Source: Trissonchulus latispiculum
Taxonomy: Eukaryota; Nematoda; Enoplea; Enoplida; Ironidae
Length of the DNA stretch: 64,000 bases
Reading direction: 5' to 3'
Assembly: GCA_030248195.1 (NCBI GenBank)
Contig: JASAND010005482.1
Span: 1-64,000, forward strand
Positions 36,757 through 64,000 of this stretch are shown here, in pieces. The position numbers and the translations under genes are program-made. How positions within the stretch are numbered: position 1 is the first letter of the stretch; each line of letters starts with the position of its first letter. The notes beneath the pieces were generated by a model that had not been told where the DNA came from, made no database searches, and was given only the letters and a program-made list of their open reading frames with translations.

Positions 36757-38308
36757 GTCCGAATTTCATATGTCAGAATTTCATTAGTCAAGCCCGGTTC
36801 ACGATGGTGTGCTTTGTGCTTTTGTGCTTTGTGCTTAGTGCTTTCTCGGTTGAAAAGCACAATGCTTTGTGCTTTGTGCTTTCCCGGTTCATGATGGTTT
36901 TCTATGCTTTGTGTTTTGTGCTTTTGTGCTTTTGGTGTGCTTTGGGAATGTTTGACAATGTTTGGGGAACTTTGGTCAAATACCTATAATTTACTACAAT
37001 TAGCCTAACTACTGCCTACTTACTTACATATATTACATTACTGAAACTTACGTAACGCTAACTAAGGATTGATAACTACTGGTTATTTGAGCTAAAATTC
37101 TACAATTAAGCAGTTTTCCCCGCTTACATTAACTACTTGACTTAAAAATGAAGTTAGTAACATTTTGAGTTGTGCTTTCGGTGCTTTCCAATCAAAATTT
37201 GAAATTAAATTTTTGAGAGCATAAGTATTTAATAATTATGATGAATTAGCTATCCTAAATAAATAAAGATTTCATGCAAAAATTTAAATAATCTTGCTAA
37301 TTTATAATAATTATTATTTTTAATAATTATTAAGGATCATTATTATTATTATTAAGATAAATTATATTATTTGAAAAACGTCAATAAACTTTATCCTTAA
37401 CGTTTTTTAAAATATCAAAATTTTGAAAACCCTCCAAACTTGCTTCCGTGAACTGTGCTTTTGATATTGTGCTTTCTCGTCATGAATCATTAGTTTTCTC
37501 TGTCTCCTGAGCACAAAGCAAAAGCACAAAGCACAGGAGACGAAAGCACAAAGCACAAGAGACAAAGCACAAAGCACTTCATCGTGAACCGGGTTTCCTC
37601 AGAAACTAACTTTTCAAACTTTCATTAGTCAGAATTTAGGTTTTTGAAATACTATAAGTTGAACTTTCATTAGTCAGAATTTTGTTTGTCAGAATTTTGC
37701 AGAAAATGCAATTTTACTCCTTACGCGAAGTCTAACAACACGGCTGATCTTGATGATAATGTTATAAAATGGCCTCTAGTCGACACAGGTACATATATGT
37801 GCCTTGGCTTCATCACCAGCAACGGATAAAACTCTTTTCAAAAGGGTTTCCCTACACCTACCTACATCTTACAGACAGGAAATGACGATAGGCTGTTTCG
37901 TCCTAATCCTAAACAGTCAGAGTGGCCAAGAGTTCGTAATGACTGTTGGATTATGTACTCTTGATATGGCTCAGATCATCAAGGGTGTTTTTGGGGAAGA
38001 GAGCCACAAAACACTTTATTTTAGCTTTGTTCTTCTCTTATACCCTATACTTTATCGAGAAAGGCCCTAAGATTGTGCAGAAACGTGCAAAATTTTGAAG
38101 AAACTAGGAAAATAAAATTCTGTCTAACGAAATTCTGACTAATGAAATTCTAACTAATGAAATTCTGAGTCCTGAAATTCTGACAAATGAAAGTTCAACT
38201 TATATCATTTCAAAAGTTAAATTCTGACTAATGAAATTCTGACTAACGAAATTCTGACTAATGAAATTCTGACTAATACGATCCTGACTGATGAAAGTAG
38301 ATGGGTTC
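36757..38308. mobile_element. Element bounded by 15-bp TTCTGACTAATGAAA repeats
   Basis: The left edge has CAGAATTTCATTAGTCA units and the right edge (37620-38308) has many TTCTGACTAATGAAA units, in part in opposite orientation. It is the same unit family as the minisatellite at 8256-8521. It interrupts the surrounding MITE. Confidence 0.6.
36791..37596. mobile_element. ~0.8 kb hairpin with GTGCTTTT repeats
   Basis: The ends are AGCCCGGTTCACGATG and CATCGTGAACCGGGTT. The subterminal zones are runs of TGTGCTTTGTGCTTT on the left and AAGCACAAAGCACA on the right. The AT-rich middle has no ORF. Confidence 0.88.
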
Positions 38309-38559
38309 AAAGTTGATGTCTCCGAAGTCACCAGCTTAGTTCAGCTAAATTTTAGACAATTACGACCGGCTGCTCATGGTAACCGAAAAATTTTCGCAAC
38401 AGCCTTCATTTTTGGTTTTCTTTCATTTACTTTAATTTCCAAAATTATATGATTCCAGATTCAGATTTTCAATTCAGTTGCTTTTTGTGGACTGTATTCA
38501 TATTAAAATAGTTTTATTTAAACATTTACTTAGTTATTTACGCAGGTCTCGTCGAGGGC

Positions 38560-39113
38560 GATTATCTGTGACATTGTGACATTATAACCTTCTAACTGCC
38601 ATCAAAGAATGTAGTTTTTACAAAAACATGACCCAATTTTTTCCAGCGATTGTGGAGCATTTACTATGCAAGCTAGAGCGTTGCCACTTGTATTTTACGC
38701 AAAAATACCCAGGGGCCCTTTTTTCGTTTCCCCGATTGCCGCTTTCTAGCTAACGTGGTCGCTTGCCAAATTTGGGAAAAGTAGGCAAAATCCAAGTTGC
38801 GCGTACATTTTAGCTAATTTCTTTAAAACGAAGAACGGTTTCATAATAAAAAAGGGTCCCCAGATATTTGATAATGGAATCGAATGATGTGGCCAATGCC
38901 TCACGAAAAAATTACTTTAGTCTGCTAAAAATCTGGAAAATTAAATTACTTCCAAAATGCAGTAAAATAATTTTCGAGAACTAAAGTTAGTTTCGTTGTA
39001 TTCATTAGAAAGAGCAGATGTTAAGCTGCATTTTGATATAAAAATGGCTTCTTAACTCCAATGAAAGAATGAATAATAAGGGTTCAAAGTTAATGAAATC
39101 ACCAACTTAAAGG
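38560..39113. mobile_element. GGTGGTGATT-family MITE fragment
   Basis: It contains TTTTTTCCAGCGATTGTGGAGC, CTTAACTCCAATGAAAGAATG and the right end GAAATCACCAACTTAA. The left terminus is lost. Confidence 0.6.
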
Positions 39114-39141
39114 GTAACTTGTTCAACTGTAATTGTTGACT

Positions 39142-39305
39142 GGGGGCCTTTTCAAGAAAGGATAGAGTAGAGTAGAGTTGAGTTAAAATCAACTGTTTTA
39201 ACTCTTTTTAAGTCCACTCAAGCTTTAGTTTCCCCCTTTTAACTCTTTCATGAAAAGGATCGAGTTAATTTTAACTCTACCCTACCCTTTCTTGAAAAGG
39301 CCCTA
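39142..39305. mobile_element. 164-bp MITE with GGGGCCTTTTCAAGAAAGG ends
   Basis: The left end is GGGGCCTTTTCAAGAAAGG and the right end is CCTTTCTTGAAAAGGCCC. Inside, AGTAGAGTTGAGTTAAAA faces TTAATTTTAACTCTACCCTA, so it folds almost completely. Confidence 0.92.
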
Positions 39306-39339
39306 GGTGAATTTGAAGCACCAGCATATAGAAAACAAG

Positions 39340-41917
39340 CGAAGTGGCATGAACGGGTTGCCGCTGCATTTTTCCTCTTATAAACAAGATAAGTAAATTA
39401 TCCTACGATATTACTCCTTGTCCCTATGACAACTTTTTATACATATACTCAAAGAGATCTTTCGATTGATACCCATATTGTCGTTTTTCCATAACTTTTG
39501 ATTTTGACCCATTTTGGCCGTTTTTGGACATTTTTGACCCCTTTGAGGCCCCGTAACTCATTTTCTCTACATTTTGGTGCTTTGGCCCTATTACAACTTT
39601 TTATCTACTCAGCGAGAGCTTTCGAATGACACCCATATCGACCGGATCCGACAATTTTCAATTTTGACCCATGGCCAGCTTTGGCCATTTTTGACCCCTT
39701 TGAGGCCCCGTAACCCATTTTCTGTACATTTTGGTGCTTTGGCCCCATTACAACTTTTTATCTACGCAACGAGAGCTTTCAAATGATACCAATATGAGTC
39801 CGATCTGAGAACTTTCAATTTTGAGCCATTTTGGCCGTTTTTGGCCATTTTTCACCATTTTTCGCCTCATAACTCAAAATGAGTGCATTTTCAGGCCTTG
39901 ACCCTATTACAACTTTTTCATTACTCGTCGAGAGCTTTCCAATGATACCAAAATTAGCTCATTTGGACAACTTTTTTATTTTACTCATTTTTACTCACGG
40001 GGGTGCTCCGGGAGCACCTCTGCTCCCCCGGGGCTCCCCGCGCTTCCGGGAGCAGTTGAAGTCAAGACCTTCAAAATGAGGTATCAACCACCTCTCTACC
40101 CCTTTCCAATCTCGAGATAGAGGGGGGGGGGACAAGAATCCGGAGAAGAAATAATAATAATAATAAATCCTACCGGCATCAACGGGTTGTCGCAGCCATT
40201 TTCCTCTTATCTAAAGGGCGAAAACTCAGTTTTGGTACATTTTCAGGCTTTGGTGCTATTGCAACTTTTTTCCTACTCGCTAAGAGCTTTCGAATGAGTA
40301 CCATAGAGTCTACTTTTGTGACAATTCTTAGAAATTCGGTTTTTCCGGGAATTCCCGGATTTTCGATTTTTCAGCCATAACTTTCGCTGGACGCATTTCC
40401 GGAAAATGTCGCAAGAAGGAAAGTTGTTAAGCTCGACGAGCTCTTTCATTTGAGTACCATGTCGACCACTTTCGGAGAAGTTTTCCAAAATCCGGAATTT
40501 TCCGGGTCCAATAGCTCGAAATCCGTAAACTTTCCGGAAATTTCGATTCCAGTTTCGAAATCAGCGTGGTCGAATTATCCTATGACCAACCTTTGAGCAA
40601 AATCGGAGACAAAAAAATTTTTAAGTCCAAAATCCGGGTTTTCGTGAATTCCCGGATTTTCAGTTTTTCGGCTATAACTTTCGCTAGACGCATTTCCGGA
40701 AAATGTCGCAAGAAGGAAAGTTGTCCAGCTCGACGAGCTCTTTCATTTGAGCTCCATATCGACCACTTTTGGGGAAAATTTTCAAATTCCGATATTTTCC
40801 GGGGCGAATATCTCGAAATCCGTAAATTTTCCGGAAAATTCGTTTTCGGTTTCGAAATCAGCTCGGTCGAATTACCCTATGACCAACTTTTGAGCGAAAT
40901 CGGAGACAAAAAATTTTTACGTTTCCCTTGGTCCCCCCTTACCATTTTTAAAAATTCCGGGAGCCGCCATTCCCGGAATCCGGGAGATATCGGGATGCCC
41001 TTACAAACGGGAGCACTTCAGGTCACCCTACAACTATGGTGAGAATTTCAGCCCGATCGGTCCAGCCAATCTCGAGAAAAAGGGGGGGGACACAAATGTT
41101 GACCGGAATAATAAATAAACTAGCGCTACTGCAAGAACGTGTTGCCCACGATAGGTTTTTCTGTTTATTTTTCTGCCATAACTTTCGCTAGACGCATTTT
41201 CAGAAATTGTTGCAAGAAGGAAAGTTGCTCAGCTCGACGAACTCTTTCGTTTGAGCACCATATCGACCACTTTCAGAGAAATTTTTCAAAATCCGGAATT
41301 TTCCGGGTCGAATATCTCGAAATCCGGAAACTTTCCGGAAATTTCGATTTCAGTTTCGAAATCAGCGTGGTCAAGTTACCCTATGACCAACGTTTGAGCG
41401 AAATCGGAGACAAAAAATTTTTCGACCCAAAATCCGGATTTTCGTGAATTCCCGGATTTTCAGTTTTTCGGACATAACTTTCGCTAGACGCATCTTCGGA
41501 AAATGTCGCAAGAAGAAAAGTTGCTCAGCTCGACGAGATCTTTCATTTGAGTACCATATCGACCACTTTTGGAGAAATTTTTCAAAATCCGGAATTTTCC
41601 GGGTCGAATATCTCAAAATCCGTAAATTTTCCGGAAATTTCGATTTCAGTTTCGAAATCAGCGTGGTCGCGTTACCCTATGACCAACTTTGGAGCGAAAT
41701 CGGAGACAAAAAATTTTTGACCAAATTTTGGATTTTGAAATTTCGCCTTGGTCCCCCCTTACCAACCGAAAAATTCCGGGATTCGCCATTCCCGGAATCC
41801 GGAAGGTATCGGACTGCCCAACTGAGGATCCAACGTCCAAGTGAATATCTTCAAAATGAGGTATCAACCACCCCTGTACCCCTTCCCAATCTCGAGATCT
41901 AGGGGGGGGACAGACGG

Positions 41918-41954
<37 letters not shown>

Positions 41955-43753
41955 GCACAGACCAATAACAAGGTGTTGCCCATTCCTTTGGAAAAGTGGG
42001 CAACACAACTAGCGCTACTGCAAGAATGTGTTGCCCACAACAGATTTTTCTGTTTATTTTTCTGCCATAACTTTCGCTAGACGCATTTCCGGAAAATGTT
42101 GCAAGAAGGAAAGTTGTTCAGCTCACGAGAACTTTCATTTGAGTACCATATCGACTACTTTTGAAGAAAGTTTTCAAAATCCGGAATTTTCCGGAATAAA
42201 TATCACGGAATCCGTAAATTTTCGGGAAATTTCGGTTTTAGTTTCGAAATCAGCGCGGTCGAGTTACCCTATGACCAACTTTTGAGTGAAATCGGAGACA
42301 AAAAATTTTTCCACCCAAACTCCGGATTTTCGTGAATTCCCGGATTTTCAGTTTTTCGGACATAACGTTCGCTAGACGCATTTTCGGAAAATGTCGCAAG
42401 AAGGAAAGTTGCTCAGCTCGACGAGATCTTTCATTTGAGTACCATATCGACCACTTTTGGAGAAATTTTTCAAAATCCGGAATTTTCCGGGTCGAATATC
42501 TCGAAATCCGGAAATTTTCCGAAAATTTCGATTTCAGTTTCGAAATCAGCGTGGTCGAGTTACCCTATGACCAACTTTTGAGCGAAATCGGAGACAAAAA
42601 ATTTTTGACCAAATTTTGGATTTTGAAATTTCGTCTTGGTCCCCCCTTACCAACCGAAAAATTCCGGGATTCGCCATTCCCGGATCGGAAGGTATCGGAG
42701 CCATCTGCTTCCCGGAGATGTCTAGTCAAGGGCTTAAATAAGCTACCAACCACCCCTACCCCTTCCCAATCTGAGATCTAGGGGGGGGACAGACGGTATA
42801 ATAATAATAATAATAATAAATCCTACCGTCAACGGGTTGTCGCGCATTTTCCTCTTATTCCTCTGTGCTTATATTGGCTCGGGCTAAAACTCAGTTTTGG
42901 AACATTTTCAGACTTGGGCCCTATCACAACTTTTCCCTACTCGCTGAGAGCTTTCGATAAGTACCATATGACAACTTTTAGGACGATTTTTAAAATTCTG
43001 GTTTTTCCGGGAATTCCCGGATTTTCAGTTTTTGGCTGTAATTTTCGCTGGACGCATTTCCGGAAAATTCGCAAGAAGGAAAATTCGCTCCACGAGTTCT
43101 TTCATTTGAGTACCATATTGACCACTTTCCGAAAAATTTTTCAAAATCCGGAATTTTCCGGGCCTAATTCTCGAAATCCGTGAATTTTGGGAATTTAAAT
43201 TTCAGATTCGAAATCAGCACCACCACTCACCCTTACCAACTTTTAAGCAAAATCCGAGACAAAAAATTTTTAAGTCCAAAATCCGGGTTTTTGTGAATTC
43301 CCGGATTTTCAGTTTTTCGGCTTAACTTTCACTAGACACATTTCCGGAAATGTCGCAAGAAGGAAAGTTGTTCAGCTCGGCGAGCTCTTTTATTTGAGTA
43401 CCATATCGACCACTTTTGGAGAAATTTTTCAAAATCCGGAATTTTCCGGGTCGAATTTCGAAATCCGGAAATTTTCCGTAATTTCGATTTCAGTTTCGAA
43501 ATCAGCGTGGTCGACTTACCCTTGACCAACTTTTAAGCAAAATCGGAGACAAAAAATTTTTACGTTTCCCTTGGTCCCCCCTTACGATTTTTAAAATTCC
43601 GGGATTCGCCATTCCCGGAATCCGGGAGATATCGAGATGCCCTTACAAACGGGAGCACTTCAGGTCACCCTACAACTATGGTGAGAATTTCAGCCCGATC
43701 GGTCCAGCCAATCTCGAGAAAAAGGGGGGGGACACAAATGTTGACCGGAATAA

Positions 43754-43784
<31 letters not shown>

Positions 43785-45040
43785 ACTTAGCCATATCAAA
43801 GGGTTGTCTTTTTTTTAAAAAAATGCGACAACCCAATAATAAGCACAGACCAATAACAAAGTGTTGCCCATTCCTTTGGAAAAGTGGGCAACACAATAAA
43901 TAAATAAATAAATAAACTTAGCCATATCAAAGGGTTGTCTTTTTTTTAAAAAAAATGCGACAACCCAATAAATCCTACCGGCATCAACGGGTTGTCGCAG
44001 CCATTTTCCTCTTATCTAAAGGGCCAAAACTCAGTTTTGGTACATTTTCAGAACTTGGTTCTATTGCAACCTTCTTCCTACTCGTTGAGAGCTTTCAAAT
44101 GAGTACCATATCGACTACTTTTGAGACAATTTTTAAAAATTCCGATTTTCCGGGAATTCCCGGATTTTCGGTTTTTCGGACGGAACTTTCGCAAGGCCCA
44201 TTTTCCAAAAATGTCGCAAGAAGCAAAGTTGCTCAGCTCGACGAGCTCTTTCATTTGAGCCCCATATTGACCACTTTTGGGGAAATTTTTCTAAATCCGG
44301 AATTTTCCGGGCCGAATTCTCGAAATTCGTAAATTTTCCGGAAAAGTAGATTCCAGTTTCGAAATCAGCGTGGTCGAGTTACCCTTGACCAACTTTTAAG
44401 CAAAATCGGAGACAAAAAATTTTTAGTCCAAAATCCGGGTTTTCGTGAATTCCCGGATTTTCAGTTTTTCGGCTATAACTTTCGCTAGACACATTCCCGG
44501 AAATTCGCAAGAAGGAAAGTTGCTCAGCTCGACGAGCTCTTTCATTTGAGTACCATTCGACTACTTTTGAAGAAATTTTTTAAAATCCGAAATTTTCCGG
44601 GGCGAATTCTCGAAATCCGTAAATTTTCCGGAAATTTCGATTTCAGTTTCGAAATCAGCATGGTCGAATTACCCTATGACCAACTTTTGAGCTAAATCGG
44701 AGACAAAAAATTTTTACGTTTCCCTTGGTCCCCCCTTACCATTTTTAAAAATTCCGGGAGCTGCCATTCCCGGAATCCGGGAGGTATCGGGCTACCCGCA
44801 CTTCCGGTACCACTTCACCCCACCCCCAACTGGTACTGATAATTTCAGCTCGATCGGTCCAGCCAATCTCGAGAAAAAGGGGGGGGACAAGATTGTTTAC
44901 CGATATAATAAATAAAGAAACTTTCCCATAACAAAGGGTTGTCTTTTTTTTAAAAAAATGCGACAACCCAATAATAAATAACGGACATACCCAAGTTAAA
45001 GGGTTGCCTTTTTGTTGAAAAAGCGGCAACCCAATAACGA
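39340..45040 (+). repeat. Tandem array of ~0.8-1 kb composite repeats
   Basis: About six units start near 39340, 40170, 41116, 42009, 42823 and 43972. Most begin with GGGTTGTCGCAGCCATTTTCC or the variant CGTGTTGCCCAC. They carry one or two ~290 bp sub-repeats (CATAACTTTCGCTAGACGCA, AAATGTCGCAAGAAGGAAAG, GCTCGACGAGCTCTTTCATT, CCGGAATTTTCCGGG, AAATCGGAGACAAAAAATTT). They end in a G-run (GAGAAAAAGGGGGGGACA) and (AATA)n/(AAT)n. Hairpins GGGTTGTC-T(n)A(n)-GCGACAACCC occur between units. The first block uses a shorter ~155 bp variant (CTTTGGCCCTATTACAACTT). ORFs through the array exist only because the units are open in one frame. I do not recognise the family. Confidence 0.85.
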
Positions 45041-45400
45041 TCCTTTATTTGCGGTAATAAAAACTACAATGCGCCTACACATAATAGATTACAGTTAAAC
45101 ACTGGAACGTACCACATTACAAAAACCCTAACAAAAACATCACAAAGATTACTATTCACAACAAAATCTCTAGATATACAACAAATAAATAAAGCAAATA
45201 TCAAAAAATTAAAAAGTTTTCGATAGTTTCTGCCGTTTCTGCTTACACATACTGTTTCAACACCGGTCATGGCAAAGCCCATACACAGCATGAAGTTACG
45301 GACAAGTACACAATTTGGAGAACATTCTGTCAATGGAACGTAAACACTAAAACTAAGCCTAAGCTTCGTGTTGGTTGTCTGACAACTGTCGGCCCTTCCA

Positions 45401-63209
<17,809 letters not shown>

Positions 63210-63269
63210 CTATAACAAAGGTTGGCGGAACTTCTATGACTTGACTTGAAAGTATTGTAAAGTACTCAG

Positions 63270-64000
63270 TACTTTAAGGTGGTGATTCCTTTTGGAGACA
63301 TCAACTTTGAACCATTATTACTCATTCATTCTTTGGAGTTAAGAAGCCATTTCTTTATCAAAATGGAGCTCAACATTTTCTCTTTCTAATGAAAAGTTTA
63401 CAGTCTAAAGTCTTATACAGTAAACCTAGTTTTAATTCTCGAAAATTATTTTACTACATTTTCGAAGTAATTAAATTTTCCAGATTTTATGCAGACTAAA
63501 GTAATTTTTTTCGTGAGGCGTCGGCCACATCATTCGATTCCACTATCAAATAGCTGGGCACCCTTTTATAATTATTATGAAGCCGCTCTTCGTTATAAAG
63601 AAATTAACTAAAATGCATGCGCAACCTGGATTTTGCCTACATTTTCCAACTTTGGCAAGCGACCACTTAGTTAGAAGAAAGCACCAATCGGGGCAACTAA
63701 AAAGGATCCCTGGGTATTTTTGTGTAAAACACGTTTAGTTAGTGGCAACCCTCTAGCTTGCACAGTAAATGCTCCACAATCGCTGGAAAAAATTTCGTCA
63801 TGTTTTTGCAAAAGCTATATTTCTTATGATAGCAGCGTACGGGATAGCATTTAGAAGATTACAACGTCACGAATGACCGGCCTCAGCGAGACCTTCAAAT
63901 TGACACCCCTAGTTTAATTTTATTGTAGCTTTCGCAGCTCAAGAGATGGCGGATTATTTGATTTCTGCAAAAATGACGAGTTTTCAACCCCAAAATAAGA
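63270..64000. mobile_element. GGTGGTGATT-family MITE, cut by window end
   Basis: The left end is CTTTAAGGTGGTGATTCC, followed by TTTTGGAGACATCAACTTTG and TTTTTTCGTGAGGCGTCGG, collinear with 54257-55178. It continues past the last base. It lies in the PCCA intron upstream of the exon at 63078-63209. Confidence 0.85.

Larger units (their letters stand above)
33262..38341. mobile_element. GGTGGTGATT-family MITE split by nested insertions
   Basis: The left end is TTTAAGGTGGTGTTTACTTTTG and the interior has AATCCCGCTTCAAA and GTTATGCTCTACATTTTTG. The right side resumes at about 36690 with TTCTTAACTCCAAGTAATGA, breaks again, and ends near 38310-38341 with GGGTTCAAAGTTGATGTCTCC. The gaps are filled by a dispersed repeat (33750-34055), a 1.6 kb hairpin (34548-36188) and a 15-bp-repeat element (36757-38308). 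The order of insertion is inferred from the interruption pattern. Confidence 0.65.

Noticed and set aside
40566..42781. 100-158 codon ORFs (repeated FSFSDITFARRIFGKCRKKE-type peptides) as a protein family
   Set aside because: They follow the 290-bp sub-repeats of the tandem array, drift in frame between units and have both-strand shadows.
40120..44890. CRISPR-like or clustered-repeat array
   Set aside because: The units are ~0.8-1 kb with internal sub-repeats in a eukaryotic context; there is no short repeat/spacer pattern and no cas-like gene.

Overview
The window is AT-rich, intron-rich nuclear DNA of an animal. The evidence is two spliced metazoan genes with GT-AG introns and consistent exon phases (a Gemin5 C-terminal half on the + strand and a mitochondrial propionyl-CoA carboxylase alpha gene on the - strand), non-LTR retrotransposons and very many palindromic MITE-like elements. 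An early-branching invertebrate such as a sponge would fit, but nothing in the sequence proves this.

Layout. 0-6.3 kb is one giant inverted repeat (two ~3.0 kb arms, ~160 bp loop). Each arm holds a nested ~1.2 kb inverted repeat, a smaller palindrome and a tRNA-like SINE head. 6.5 kb has one leucine-rich-repeat (LRR) exon. 6.7-20.6 kb is mostly repeats: MITE pieces, a 15-bp and a ~33-36-bp minisatellite, TA microsatellite, SINE fragment and GC-rich hAT-like ends. It also holds one weak candidate for a short - strand membrane-protein gene near 16.3-16.75 kb. 20.7-22.1 kb carries an ATG exon plus an LRR exon related to the one at 6.5 kb. 25.65-32.05 kb is the Gemin5-like gene (12 exons, all phases agree). 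33.3-39.1 kb is a nest of MITEs including a 1.6 kb hairpin. 39.3-45.0 kb is a tandem array of about six 0.8-1 kb composite units. 45.4-63.2 kb is PCCA on the - strand: 20 exons and 571 codons, running off the right side before its N-terminal exons.

PCCA introns hold most of the datable insertions. These are a decayed RNase H-type LINE, an RTE-like LINE split by a hAT MITE with a perfect 8-bp target duplication, a TTAA-flanked element with an internal ~204 bp near-perfect palindrome, and a GC-rich hAT element whose 8-bp target duplication contains a PCCA 3' splice site. Gemin5 acts in snRNP assembly and PCCA in mitochondrial propionate catabolism. Nothing suggests they work together; they are convergent neighbours separated by ~13 kb of repeats.
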